A DNA stretch of 39,617 bases from Bacteroidota bacterium (lineage in GTDB: Bacteria; Bacteroidota; Bacteroidia; Cytophagales; Cytophagaceae). Each line of letters begins with the position of its first letter. The stretch's first letter is position 1. The translations under genes and the position numbers were made by a program. Of the stretch, positions 9,116 to 17,400 are shown piece by piece. The notes under the pieces are model-generated. The model was not told the DNA's origin. It made no database searches and was given only the letters and a program-made list of their open reading frames with translations. The DNA lies in NCBI GenBank assembly GCA_023392125.1, contig JAEVZS010000019.1:1-39617 (forward strand), given 5' to 3'.

Positions 9116-10342
9116 TTGAATCTAAATTATTTTATATCCAAAAGAATAACTCGTTCGGATAAGAATTCATTTTCGTATACAGTTACCAGAATTGCTATTG
9201 CCGTGACGGCATTTGGATTGATGGTAATGTTGATATCTAACGGTGTGCTGGATGGTTTTAAGACCAGAATCCGGGAAAAGATTTTTAGCTTTGGTGCACA
9301 TATTCAGATAACAAAATATGACCTTAAAAAGTCTTTTGAAGAGTCTCCTTTGAGCCAAAATACAGATTTGTATGTCCGGCCGGCGGAGGTAAAAGGAATA
9401 GAGCATATACAGGTTTTCAGCAACAAACCGGCTTTGCTCCGGACAGATGAAGACATAATGGGGGTAATTCTGAAAGGTGTGGGAGAAGATTTTCGTCTCT
9501 CGGATTTTTCGCAGAATATGCTTCGGGGAGAGTTTCTGTCATTCCCTGATTCCGGTTATGTACCGGAGGTGGTTATAAGCCAGAAGATAGCCAGCCGGAT
9601 GAATCTGGATATCGGAGATCCTGTAATCATGATATTTTCGCGTACCAATTATGCTGCTCCTGCTTATCGGAAGCTGACTGTAAAAGGTATATATGAAACG
9701 GGGCTGGAGGAGTTTGATGAGCATTTTGTGCTCGGAGACATTCGGCTCAACAGAAAAATCAATAACTGGGCGGACACTCTGGTAGGAGGTTATGAAATTT
9801 TTGTTTCTGATTTTAATAACCTGAATGAGATTTCCGAAGCTGTTTTCGAGTATATGGATTATGATATGCAGATTGAAAAAATAACCGACAAGTATATTCA
9901 GATCTTTGACTGGCTAAAGCTCCTTGACCGTAATGTGGTAATATTTCTCGTGCTGATTCTGGCTGTTGCCAGTTTTAATATGGTGGCTACGTTGCTGATT
10001 ATGATTATGGAACGCACCAATATGATTGGTGTATTAAAAGCATTGGGGGCAAACAACGGGCAGATACGCCGGATATTTATCTATTCCGGTGCACGGATTA
10101 TTCTGATCGGCTTATTTTATGGTAATCTTTTTGGTCTGGGAGTATGTGCGTTGCAGTACTATTTGAGGATTATACCATTGGACCCCGAAAACTATTATAT
10201 GACTTATGTGCCTATTGAATTTAACTGGCCGGTAATTCTGGGGATTAATCTGCTGACATTTGCAGTTGTTACGCTGGTATTGCTGGTTCCGGCCTATATA
10301 ATCAGCCGCATGCGCCCGGTACGGTCCATCAGGTTTAACTAG
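9116..10342 (+). CDS. LolC/LolE (FtsX-type) ABC transporter permease
   Basis: Inner-membrane permease of the MacB/FtsX/LolCE type, which in lipoprotein export works with LolD ATPase to release lipoproteins from the inner membrane. Topology is typical: one transmembrane segment near residues 22-44, a large periplasmic domain (about 45-270), then three segments near 275-300, 320-350 and 370-395, ending with PAYIISRMRPVRSIRF. The start is TTG at 9116. It gives the family N-terminus (NLNYFISKRI) and no ATG lies near. No ATPase gene is adjacent, so the LolC/E identity follows the family and not the context. The stop codon shares the palindrome CTAG with the convergent glycosyltransferase. Confidence 0.82.
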   Translation: MNLNYFISKRITRSDKNSFSYTVTRIAIAVTAFGLMVMLISNGVLDGFKTRIREKIFSFGAHIQITKYDLKKSFEESPLSQNTDLYVRPAEVKGIEHIQVFSNKPALLRTDEDIMGVILKGVGEDFRLSDFSQNMLRGEFLSFPDSGYVPEVVISQKIASRMNLDIGDPVIMIFSRTNYAAPAYRKLTVKGIYETGLEEFDEHFVLGDIRLNRKINNWADTLVGGYEIFVSDFNNLNEISEAVFEYMDYDMQIEKITDKYIQIFDWLKLLDRNVVIFLVLILAVASFNMVATLLIMIMERTNMIGVLKALGANNGQIRRIFIYSGARIILIGLFYGNLFGLGVCALQYYLRIIPLDPENYYMTYVPIEFNWPVILGINLLTFAVVTLVLLVPAYIISRMRPVRSIRFN

Positions 10343-11091
10343 TCAATATCAGCCGGAGTGTTCCGGGGAGTAAAATGCTGAAACCAGCTTTTTACTTTCA
10401 TCTTTATTACTCCGAAAACAGCTTCCTTAAATATACCACTGGTCATTTTCGATGTTCCCTTTGTGCGGTCTGTGAAGATAATAGGTACTTCTTTGAGCTG
10501 GAAGCCAAGTTTCCATGCATAAAACTTCATCTGAATCTGAAAGCCATAGCCGGTAAATTTAATTTCGTTAAAATCGATAGCCTCCAGCACTTTCCGGTTG
10601 TATAGAATAAAACCGGCAGTGGTATCATTGATCGGCATGCCTGTAATAGTCTGCACGTACCGGCTGCCGAAATATGACATCAGCAGACGCCCCATAGGCC
10701 AGTTTATAACTGTTATACCGTTGATATATCTGGAACCTATGGCTACATCATTGCCTTCTTCGCAGATAGAATAGAGGCACAGAAGGTCATGGGGACTATG
10801 AGAAAAATCCGCATCCATTTCGCCTATATAGATGTAGCCATTGCGTAAGGCATACTTAAAGCCATGAATATAGGCTGTTCCCAATCCAAGCTTACCGGTA
10901 CGTCTTTCCAGAAAAAGCCGGTCCTGAAACTCTGTTTGCAATGTCTGTACTATCTGGGCTGTACCGTCCGGAGAATTATCATCTACTATCAGGATATGAA
11001 AGGGGAGTGACAGGGAAAAAATTGCCCTGATTATGGCCTCTATATTTTCTTTTTCATTATAAGTAGGTATTATAATCAGCGTTTTTTTCAC
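10339..11091 (-). CDS. polyprenol monophosphomannose synthase-like GT2 glycosyltransferase
   Basis: Family 2 glycosyltransferase of the Dpm1 type, which loads a sugar onto a polyprenyl phosphate at the membrane. It starts with IIIPTYNEKENI and has the nucleotide-binding LIVDDNSPDGT, the metal-binding MDADFSHSP (DxD) and the Dpm1-like DRTKGTSKM motif near the C-terminus. At 250 residues it is a lone catalytic domain with no C-terminal membrane segments, like many Bacteroidota homologues. It converges with the permease gene and ends in the same CTAG. The exact donor sugar is unknown. Confidence 0.88.
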   Translation of the reverse strand: MKKTLIIIPTYNEKENIEAIIRAIFSLSLPFHILIVDDNSPDGTAQIVQTLQTEFQDRLFLERRTGKLGLGTAYIHGFKYALRNGYIYIGEMDADFSHSPHDLLCLYSICEEGNDVAIGSRYINGITVINWPMGRLLMSYFGSRYVQTITGMPINDTTAGFILYNRKVLEAIDFNEIKFTGYGFQIQMKFYAWKLGFQLKEVPIIFTDRTKGTSKMTSGIFKEAVFGVIKMKVKSWFQHFTPRNTPADID

Positions 11092-11400
11092 AGCAACTAT
11101 ATGTTTATTACCAGGTCCATAGCTAAAGCTGCAAAATCAGCTTCAGAATTTATTGAAATATTTTTGATTGAAATTTATGATGTCAATTATAAAACTATAT
11201 TTTCAAAAAGAAAAAATTGTGCCATTTAAATATAAAGATAAATTCCTGCAATTTGACACAGGCGAGAAAGCAGAGGTAAGTGTTTGAATGTCTATGGAGT
11301 TGGAAATACAGTAGTTTTTCTTCGCAATTTTTTTTGATAAAAATAAAACCCATGATACCTTTACCCGTACGTATCCATGTTTTGTTTTTTACAAGTTACT
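11092..11400. other. AT-rich intergenic region
   Basis: The stretch separates the divergent glycosyltransferase and PKD lipoprotein genes. It is AT-rich with homopolymer runs. No coding frame with a recognisable product, no clear terminator and no perfect TAnnTTTG box were seen. It presumably carries the promoters of both flanking genes. Confidence 0.5.
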
Positions 11401-11706
11401 ATGAGGACTCTTATTCTGCCAATGCTGATTTTTTCAGCTTTTTTTTCCTGTTCGCCCACGCCGGACGCCTGTTTTCAAGTTAGTGGTAACAGAGATCGTG
11501 TAAAAGTAAATTCAAGTGTGCATCTTATAAGCTGTTCTGTAAATGCCAGAAAATACAACTGGGATTTCGGAGATGGAAATACCTATAGAAATGCAGATGC
11601 GCAGGTTCGTCATACGTTCAGCGAAACTGGTACGTTTACGATTTCACTTGAGGTTTCTAACGGATCCAAGACATCAACCTCAACCAAAACGATCGTTGTA
11701 TATTGA
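11401..11706 (+). CDS. small PKD-domain lipoprotein
   Basis: A 101-residue exported protein. The ATG at 11401 gives a short lipoprotein signal with lipobox AFFSC (Cys near residue 17), while the longer frame from 11377 would put extra residues before the signal. The rest is one PKD domain with the hallmark WDFGDGNT and the HTFSETGTFTISLEV strand pair. PKD domains are beta-sandwich modules in surface and carbohydrate-active proteins. Here it stands alone, so its partner is unknown. Likely an outer-membrane-anchored binding or structural module. Confidence 0.75.
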   Translation: MRTLILPMLIFSAFFSCSPTPDACFQVSGNRDRVKVNSSVHLISCSVNARKYNWDFGDGNTYRNADAQVRHTFSETGTFTISLEVSNGSKTSTSTKTIVVY

Positions 11707-11766
11707 GGGAGCCTGGTTTTATTAGCTGTTTTGTTCCCGATGATTAGATTCTGACGTTTTCGCCGT

Positions 11767-11798
11767 ATTGAAATATTTCTACTCCGTAAATATTTTTG
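11767..11798 (+). promoter_or_regulatory. Bacteroidota promoter, -33 ATTG and -7 TATTTTTG
   Basis: TATTTTTG at 11791-11798 matches the -7 consensus TAnnTTTG, and ATTG at 11767-11770 sits 20 bases upstream, at the consensus spacing for the -33 TTTG element. It lies 34 bases before the ATG of the leucine-rich secreted protein. This is the best promoter match seen in the window. Confidence 0.55.
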
Positions 11799-11832
11799 TT
11801 ATTTTAGCGAAAGTTTGACAAAAACCTTTTCG

Positions 11833-12399
11833 ATGAAAATCCCATTCCTGCTTGCTGTGGCTCTATGTGCCATATTCTCATTTGGTAAAGCTGAAGCCCA
11901 GACAGACTCTTCGAAAGTATATACATATGAGACAGCCGCATTGAGTAATCCGTATGATGTATTCAGGCTGAGCATGGTCAAGTACCTGACCGAAAAGAAA
12001 ACTCTTCCCAAAGATATTCTGAAATACAGTAACTGCAGGGTACTTTATCTTTCCGCCCCGACCAAGCGAATAGTAAAAGGGAAACAGTATTTCGGAGAAT
12101 CAAAGTTTAAGGATATACCTGACTGGATCGTTAATTTTGAGACAGTGGAGCGAATAGAGATTCGCGGTCATATCGGTTTTCGTTTTGAAAAAGAGTTGGT
12201 TAAGCTGAAGGATTTGAAATCTCTGAGGGAGCTGGAAGTAGATCCGGAGGAGGTAAGTGATGACCTTATTGCAACATTAGCCGAGCTGAAGCAGGTAACA
12301 GATCTGGTTATTTATAGCTCCATGTCAGTCAATGATGGTCGTTATAAGAAATTGAAAGCATTGCTTCCTGATTGTACTATACAACTGGTAAACCAGTAA
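11833..12399 (+). CDS. secreted leucine-rich-repeat-like protein, function unknown
   Basis: A 188-residue exported protein. The ATG at 11833 opens a clear signal peptide ending at AEAQ. A TTG at 11815 in the same frame would add six residues and is less likely. The mature part has degenerate leucine-rich segments (VERIEIRG, LKDLKSLRELEVDPE, LAELKQVTDLVIYSS) spaced about 23-25 residues apart, resembling short non-canonical LRR proteins of Bacteroidota. There are no catalytic motifs. It has its own promoter and no operon partner, and it converges with the XRE gene. Confidence 0.65.
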   Translation: MKIPFLLAVALCAIFSFGKAEAQTDSSKVYTYETAALSNPYDVFRLSMVKYLTEKKTLPKDILKYSNCRVLYLSAPTKRIVKGKQYFGESKFKDIPDWIVNFETVERIEIRGHIGFRFEKELVKLKDLKSLRELEVDPEEVSDDLIATLAELKQVTDLVIYSSMSVNDGRYKKLKALLPDCTIQLVNQ

Positions 12400-12425
12400 C
12401 TTCTAAAGCCGGCAAGCTGTCGCGT

Positions 12426-12770
12426 TTACCTTTTCTTCTTCTGACTCAGCGTTTGTATGAGCTGACGCTGTAACTCAATGATTTCTCTGTCTTTTTTAAT
12501 AAGCATTTTTTCTTTCTCGATGTTTTCCTGCTGAAGTTTTTCAAGTTCGGCTTTCATGCCGGATGCCTCTTCTCCAAAACTGAATATTTCAGAGACAGGC
12601 ATCTTTAATACTTTGGCAATTTGTAAGATCCTTGACAGATTGACGTTTGTTTGCCCTCTTTCGATCTTGGAATAGGCGCTGATAGTCATTTCCAATTCAA
12701 AGGCTATGTCTTCCTGGGTGCGATTTTGCGCCAGCCTGATCGCTTTTATTTTATCTCCAAAACTTTCCAT
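12426..12770 (-). CDS. XRE-family transcriptional regulator with C-terminal coiled coil
   Basis: A 114-residue protein. Residues about 5-60 form a Cro/C1-type helix-turn-helix (IKAIRLAQNRTQEDIAFELEMT then AYSKIERGQTNVNLSRI), with the conserved Q-E-D-A pattern of the first helices and YSKIERG of the recognition region. Residues about 70-112 are a charged heptad-like helix rich in E, K and L, probably a dimerising coiled coil. This compact arrangement is common in Bacteroidota. No toxin gene is adjacent, so it is not clearly an antitoxin. Its target may be its own promoter or the neighbouring small gene at 12942. Confidence 0.82.
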   Translation of the reverse strand: MESFGDKIKAIRLAQNRTQEDIAFELEMTISAYSKIERGQTNVNLSRILQIAKVLKMPVSEIFSFGEEASGMKAELEKLQQENIEKEKMLIKKDREIIELQRQLIQTLSQKKKR

Positions 12771-12941
12771 ATTGCATATGGAGATAAAAGTATTCTACTG
12801 TCATGTAATATATAAAGTATTCCTGAGAAAATAAATTGTCCTGTTGTGACATTTTTTTATATATTAGTTTTTTCTAATTGCTGCAAGTGTATCATTTTTG
12901 GGAAGATTAAAATATTAACAAACAGTTAGCTATGTAAGAAA

Positions 12942-13199
12942 ATGCAAAAGAATATGAAATCACAAAATGGACAAAAGGTATTGGTCAATAGTGTCATCAT
13001 TGAAGATCTTGAACATCTGTTTGAACAAGTGTCACCTTTGTATCTGAAGGAAAGTCTGTGCGATATGTTCTATGCATATCTCATTGCCGTCAGACCGGAA
13101 GAGTACGATCCGGTGCTTCAAAGAGCAGCTGAAGACTTTTATGCTTTATTTAAATTTCTGGAAAAGGCAGATTCCGAAATAAACAGAATCCGGGACTAA
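12942..13199 (+). CDS. small hypothetical protein
   Basis: An 85-residue, probably cytoplasmic, mostly helical acidic protein. No signal peptide, membrane segment or known motif is visible. It is divergent from the XRE gene with a 171-base shared leader. An alternative ATG lies five codons downstream (MKSQ). The divergent pairing suggests possible XRE control, which is only inference. Not recognised. Confidence 0.55.
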   Translation: MQKNMKSQNGQKVLVNSVIIEDLEHLFEQVSPLYLKESLCDMFYAYLIAVRPEEYDPVLQRAAEDFYALFKFLEKADSEINRIRD

Positions 13200-13305
13200 C
13201 CTCAGTGTTACTTTTGTTTTCGTTGTTATTTTTACGTCAATTTTTTTAGTTAAGAATTTCTTTTTGTTGTCTTAGTCTGTCGTTTATGCTGCTAATGTAG
13301 TTTTT

Positions 13306-13609
13306 ATGCATTTAATAATAATATTGTTTTTATGCGTCTTTTTCTATTGTTTTTTTATTTTATCTTCTGACATATTGGCTCAGACCGGAACTATTAAAGG
13401 GATTGTCCGGGCTCATTGTCAGGCGGTCTTCTGGCAGGTGTCTAAAACATATCTTATGGTACGGCAGCGGAAATGGATGATACCTGGCAAGCCAGGGTTC
13501 CGGCCGGAAGATACAAGCTCCAATTCTGACTATTACGGATTTAAAACAAAAACGGGTGAAAGGAATTGAAGTAATTCGGAACAAGATTTTTTATCTTACA
13601 ATTTATTAA
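13306..13609 (+). pseudogene. decayed TonB-receptor-type N-terminus (carboxypeptidase regulatory-like domain)
   Basis: Pieces of one domain are spread over all three plus frames. Frame A (from 13306) gives a signal peptide and AQTGTIKGIVR. Another frame gives LAGV, a stop, then ISYGTAAEMDDTWQ and VPAGRYKLQF. Frame A resumes with YGFKTKTG, and a third frame gives GIEVIRNKI to a TAA at 13607-13609. Read together this is the typical start of a SusC/TonB-receptor or other carboxypeptidase-regulatory-like protein (GTIKG... GTATD... PAGRYKL... GFKT). Several frameshifts and at least two stops show it is dead, and no barrel follows. The single 87-residue open frame here is therefore not a real gene. 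Confidence 0.7.
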
Positions 13610-13638
13610 TCCGGACTAGCTGATTGAGGGATTAGTCA

Positions 13639-13651
13639 CCGTTTTTAACGG
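13639..13651 (-). terminator. small hairpin downstream of the SMR gene
   Basis: CCGTT-TTT-AACGG is a perfect 5-bp stem with a 3-base loop, 20 bases after the stop of the SMR exporter on the minus strand. No clear U-run follows, so termination is only suggested. Confidence 0.3.
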
Positions 13652-13671
13652 AGTTATTAATTTATACCGGC

Positions 13672-13995
13672 TCAGGAAACTGTTTTTAACCCGATGATGG
13701 AACCAATCAGTGTGGCAAGGAAAAGCAGACGCCAGAAATTGGCCGGATCCTTAAAGAAGAAGATACCGATAAGCACAGTGCCGACTGCACCGATTCCTGT
13801 CCATACAGCATAAGCAGTACCGAGTGGAAGAGTTTGGGCGGCTTTAACAAGAAGGGTCATGCTGCATATCAGAGCAGCACCAAATCCAAGATACCAGTAC
13901 CACATTGCCATGCCCTCAACCTCTTTGGTTTTGCCAAGACAAAAAGCGAAAACAATTTCAAAAATTCCGGCTAAAATCAGAATAATCCAGTTCAT
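13672..13995 (-). CDS. SMR-family exporter, Gdx/SugE-type
   Basis: A 107-residue four-helix membrane protein of the small multidrug resistance family. It has the essential E13 of the first helix (LAGIFEIVFA) and the Gdx-type GTAYAVWTGIGAVG signature of helix 3, which favours the guanidinium-exporter (Gdx/SugE) group over the EmrE/Qac group. SMR proteins work as antiparallel dimers that swap protons for cations. No guanidine riboswitch is evident upstream. Instead there are several inverted repeats (14020-14074) that look like regulator sites. Confidence 0.88.
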   Translation of the reverse strand: MNWIILILAGIFEIVFAFCLGKTKEVEGMAMWYWYLGFGAALICSMTLLVKAAQTLPLGTAYAVWTGIGAVGTVLIGIFFFKDPANFWRLLFLATLIGSIIGLKTVS

Positions 13996-14019
13996 AGGCT
14001 AAAAATATACTGGTGTATT

Positions 14020-14074
14020 ATAGTTTACTAGTAAATGACTTTATATTGTCATATAATGACAACTGGTAAACTAT
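14020..14074 (-). promoter_or_regulatory. nested inverted repeats upstream of the SMR gene
   Basis: Three symmetric elements lie just before the SMR start. TTTACTAGTAAA (14024-14035) is a perfect 12-base palindrome. TTGTCAT-ATA-ATGACAA (14046-14062) is a perfect 7-bp inverted repeat. ATAGTTTAC (14020-14028) pairs with GTAAACTAT (14066-14074) around both. They could be operators for a dimeric regulator such as a TetR or MarR member, or a folded leader RNA. No regulator gene is adjacent. Confidence 0.5.
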
Positions 14075-14185
14075 CCAAAGGTTAAGAAAGAATAGTATCG
14101 GGAGTAATTCTGATTTGGCAGAGTATGTGCAAGAATATTCACCTGATTATGGAAATAAACTTTGGACAGGGCAGAAGGAAACTGC

Positions 14186-14728
14186 TTATCCGGCTTTCCG
14201 GACATGGATGACATCGTACCATAACTGGACAAGTCCGGAAGGGTAGGAAATGCTTCTTTTGAAACGAAGGTCCTGTTCTGGCCTCCCATCTTTGAAAAGC
14301 CGTATGCCATTGCCCGGCAGATGGGGTATTACAGAAACAATGACTCTGTCCAGCAGCTTGTTTTTAAGCAGCTCATATACGATTTCAGCCCCGCCGTCAC
14401 AGTATATATGCTTGCCTTCCTGTTGTTTCAGCTCACCGATCAGCTTGACAACTTCGTTGCGGTATACGGCATGCTGGCAGCTGCCGGTTCTGCTATTGGA
14501 AATTACATAAATTGCTTTGTCTTTATAGGGCAGCTCATCTCCAAAGCTCAGCACTTTGTCAAACGTGCGGCGTCCCCAGATAATAGTGTCAACGTTTTGC
14601 ACAAAGTCGTTATAACCATAATCTTCACCATGTATTTCCACTTTGGACAAAAAATCGATGTTGTCGTCCGGTTTGGCGATGTAACCATCAAGACTCATGG
14701 CAATATACAGGTATATCCGGCGACTCAT
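14186..14728 (-). CDS. RibD C-terminal-domain (DHFR-like) reductase
   Basis: Stand-alone RibD-C/DHFR-like NADPH-dependent reductase of unknown substrate. It begins RRIYLYIAMSLDGYIA, has the WGRRTFDKVLSF motif and the glycine-rich IYCDGGAEIVYELL cofactor-binding segment, and ends in the usual beta strands. The ATG at 14728 is chosen because it aligns with family N-termini. The frame is open to 14797 but the extra 23 residues look unrelated. Length is then 180 residues, normal for the family. It is related to, but clearly different from, the gene at 17401. Confidence 0.83.
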   Translation of the reverse strand: MSRRIYLYIAMSLDGYIAKPDDNIDFLSKVEIHGEDYGYNDFVQNVDTIIWGRRTFDKVLSFGDELPYKDKAIYVISNSRTGSCQHAVYRNEVVKLIGELKQQEGKHIYCDGGAEIVYELLKNKLLDRVIVSVIPHLPGNGIRLFKDGRPEQDLRFKRSISYPSGLVQLWYDVIHVRKAG

Positions 14729-14928
14729 AGTACTAAAAAGTGTTATGTAAAACGGTGCTTTGTACAGCGAAGATTTGATATAAATACCGGATTTCAAAGT
14801 TTGTCTCTATGTATATTTATCCACTTTCGGGTATAGACATTCTGATGATACAGGCCTGTTTTTCAACATTGTGTCCGGGAGTTGGTTTGGAAAGAATATG
14901 TGCTTGATTCGTTCAAAAATCTAATCCT

Positions 14929-16239
14929 ATGGCGATGCATACCAATCTTACTATAGAAGTATCTGACAACATACTGAGAAGCTACAAACCTCTTCGTACA
15001 GCGAGTGATCTTGATCCTCTGCTGGACCGAATCGGTGATGCGCGTTTTGTATTGTTGGGAGAGGCTTCGCATGGAACCCACGAATACTATACCTGGCGTA
15101 CTGCTATAAGCAAACGGCTGATAGAGGAAAAAGGATTTTCTCTGATAGCAGTAGAAGGGGACTGGCCTGATTGCTATAAAATAAACCGTTGGGTAAAAAA
15201 GTACACGGATGGCGGTGAAAAAATTTCCGATGTACTGAAAACTTTTAAAAGATGGCCGACATGGATGTGGGCCAACTGGGAAGTTGCGGCGTTGGCTGAG
15301 TGGCTGAGAAATCATAATGAGCATTTTGCATCGGACAAAAAAGTCGGTTTTTACGGGCTGGATGTATATAGTCTCTGGGAGTCTATGGATTTGGTTGTAA
15401 ATTATCTGGATCGGGAAGATCCAGAGGCGGCCAGTTTTGCCCGGCAGGCAGTCAACTGTTTTGAACCATATGATGAAGAGGAGAGAGCTTATATCCGGGC
15501 TCTGGACAGGTCAAAAGAAGGTTGCCGGGAAGAAGTGCTGAAACTTCTGCAGGAAGTACGAAAAAAAGCCCCTGCGTATGATGAGGACCGGGAGGCCGGA
15601 CTTAATGCAGAGGTCAATGCGCTGGTGATGGCCAATGCGGAAAAATACTATCGGGCTATGGTGTCCTTTGCCGATGACTCGTGGAATGTGAGAGACCGGC
15701 ATATGGTCGAAACGCTCAATACACTCATGAAATTTCATGGTGATGACGCCAAAGTCATTGTCTGGGAGCATAATACCCATATCGGCGATGCCCGGGCTAC
15801 GGATATGGCCAGTCAGGGGCTGCTCAATGTAGGACAACTTGTACGAGAGCAGCAAAAAAAAGAAGATGTGGTACTGGTCGGATTTGGTTCGTACCAAGGT
15901 GAGGTAATGGCTGGTTCTGCCTGGGGGGCGCCTATGCAAAAGATGCTGGTGCCTGAAGCCAGACCTGACAGTGTAGAGGAAATACTGCACAGAAATGTTC
16001 CCGAAGATAAGCTGCTGATCTTTGATCAGGAGCAGGATGATTTTTTCAATCAGTGGCTGAGGCACCGGGCTATTGGTGTCGTATATCATCCGGAGCGGGA
16101 GAGAGGCAACTATGTACCAACCAGACTTTCGGCACGGTATGACGTCTTTTTGTTTATTGACCAGACCAGAGCGTTGCATCCGATTCATAGCCAATTGGAT
16201 AGTACTATTGTTCCGGATACTTATCCGTTTGGTTTATAA
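14929..16239 (+). CDS. erythromycin esterase family protein
   Basis: A 436-residue hydrolase of the erythromycin esterase fold (EreA/EreB/SucA-like). The catalytic His and Glu of the family are visible as E45 and H48 in LLGEASHGTHEYY, and further conserved segments are VEGDWPDCY, WPTWMWAN and VWEHNTHIGDA. Ere enzymes open the macrolactone ring by hydrolysis. Many chromosomal homologues act on unknown esters, so macrolide resistance is possible but unproven. No signal peptide is seen. It stands alone on the plus strand between minus-strand genes. Confidence 0.85.
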   Translation: MAMHTNLTIEVSDNILRSYKPLRTASDLDPLLDRIGDARFVLLGEASHGTHEYYTWRTAISKRLIEEKGFSLIAVEGDWPDCYKINRWVKKYTDGGEKISDVLKTFKRWPTWMWANWEVAALAEWLRNHNEHFASDKKVGFYGLDVYSLWESMDLVVNYLDREDPEAASFARQAVNCFEPYDEEERAYIRALDRSKEGCREEVLKLLQEVRKKAPAYDEDREAGLNAEVNALVMANAEKYYRAMVSFADDSWNVRDRHMVETLNTLMKFHGDDAKVIVWEHNTHIGDARATDMASQGLLNVGQLVREQQKKEDVVLVGFGSYQGEVMAGSAWGAPMQKMLVPEARPDSVEEILHRNVPEDKLLIFDQEQDDFFNQWLRHRAIGVVYHPERERGNYVPTRLSARYDVFLFIDQTRALHPIHSQLDSTIVPDTYPFGL

Positions 16240-16300
16240 AAAAACGTTATAGTAAGTGAGGTTGTGGAATCGGAGCGCTATACGTTCGTTCTTTTTCTGA
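16220..16300. other. convergent spacer with imperfect hairpin
   Basis: Between the esterase and the DUF4269 gene, ACGTTATAG near 16227 can pair with CTATACGT near 16279 with one bulged base, followed by a T-rich run (TTCTTTTTCTG). It may serve as a weak terminator for the esterase gene. Confidence 0.3.
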
Positions 16301-16843
16301 CTAAGCGGTAAATCCGGTTTCGAATTGTAGCAAAGCCTGATAGGGGTTGCCTGAAAGACCAGGGGCGATGCAAAAGGCCTGCTCCGTTTTGACTCCCTGC
16401 TCTTTCAGGGTGATTACCTGCTGCCTCAGTGGTTCGCCATACAGGCCCAGCAATATGTACTCTATCTGCATATGCCGGTAGCCGTACTGTTGCCTGACCG
16501 GAATTGTATGAGCGAAAATTTCTGTTTCAAAATCGCCCAGTCTAAAGCTGATTACGATTGCTGCAGGATCATTGTCTGACTGATCATGAATGCAAAAATC
16601 GGGCATATGACCGAACAAATCTTCTATATCTGCTATGAACGTCTGTGTATCGGCATAGCAGCACAGGATATCCAGATCGCTGCCTGCGACTGCTATGTCG
16701 ATAGGGATAGTTCCGGCCAGTATGGGGGTGTAGTCGCATAATTGCTCCAATAGCCGGTAGCCGGAGAGCGCCCGATAAGCCTTTTGCTGTATGGCGCTCC
16801 CGGATCGGAGATAAGAGATGGTATCAAAATGGTTAGCTGCCAT
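16301..16843 (-). CDS. DUF4269 protein, nucleotidyltransferase-like
   Basis: A 180-residue cytoplasmic protein of the DUF4269 family. The segment VAGSDLDILCC resembles the G-S-D-x-D core of nucleotidyltransferase superfamily enzymes, and a second acidic pair lies in FETEIFAH. Family function is unknown. Its ATG overlaps the TGA of the upstream GNAT gene (TGATG at 16845-16841), so the two are translationally coupled. It is the last gene of a likely three-gene unit with the RibD-like and GNAT genes. Confidence 0.8.
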   Translation of the reverse strand: MAANHFDTISYLRSGSAIQQKAYRALSGYRLLEQLCDYTPILAGTIPIDIAVAGSDLDILCCYADTQTFIADIEDLFGHMPDFCIHDQSDNDPAAIVISFRLGDFETEIFAHTIPVRQQYGYRHMQIEYILLGLYGEPLRQQVITLKEQGVKTEQAFCIAPGLSGNPYQALLQFETGFTA

Positions 16844-17367
16844 CAGTGCATAGGGTTATACTGCTTCAAACTCTTTACCGTGCCGCTTATACCTTCGAGT
16901 CCGTTTGGGATCAGTTCAAGCGCCATAAATACATTGGCCGGTACATCAAAGGGAGCCTGGATGTGCCATCTGTCTGCCGGTAAAAAGCCAAACCTGGGAT
17001 AGTAATGCTCATGTCCTAATACTATGACTGATTTATAATTAAGCTCTTTGGCCTTGTCGAGGCCGCTTTTGACTAAGCGTCGGCCGATTCCTTTTTGCTG
17101 AAACTCCGGTATGACAGCCATGGGGGCAAGCGCCAAACTTTCAGCCTCTTTCCGGTTTTTATCAACAATAACAATTTTTGAAAAGAGAATATGCCCAACC
17201 AATTTATCACCAAATCCGGCCACTAAAGAAAGCTCAGGAATAAATGCGTTGCTGCTACGTAAAAGGTTTACCAGCCTGGCTTCGTTTTCCTGTCCGAAAG
17301 CAAGTCTGTTTATTTCATAGACTTCTTTGATGTTACTACTATTTTCTTTTCTGACAGTAATTTCCAT
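16843..17367 (-). CDS. GNAT-family N-acetyltransferase (YhbS-like)
   Basis: A 174-residue GNAT enzyme using acetyl-CoA. Motif A with the pyrophosphate-binding loop is seen as MAVIPEFQQKGIGRRLVKSG, preceded by the beta strand ESLALAPM and followed by VIVLGHEHYYPRFGF, typical of the YhbS-like group. The acceptor is unknown. It overlaps DUF4269 by one base at TGATG and starts 33 bases after the RibD-like gene stop. Confidence 0.86.
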   Translation of the reverse strand: MEITVRKENSSNIKEVYEINRLAFGQENEARLVNLLRSSNAFIPELSLVAGFGDKLVGHILFSKIVIVDKNRKEAESLALAPMAVIPEFQQKGIGRRLVKSGLDKAKELNYKSVIVLGHEHYYPRFGFLPADRWHIQAPFDVPANVFMALELIPNGLEGISGTVKSLKQYNPMH

Positions 17368-17400
17368 TTTCTCAGGATTTATGTGGTTAAGCTTTTTTCA

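Noticed and set aside
13996..14180. guanidine riboswitch before the SMR gene
   Set aside because: No paired ACGR-loop hairpins of the guanidine-II type or other known guanidine class could be recognised; only the inverted repeats described were found.
15511..16194. 227-codon minus-strand open frame
   Set aside because: It is antisense to the erythromycin esterase gene, which has the complete set of family motifs.
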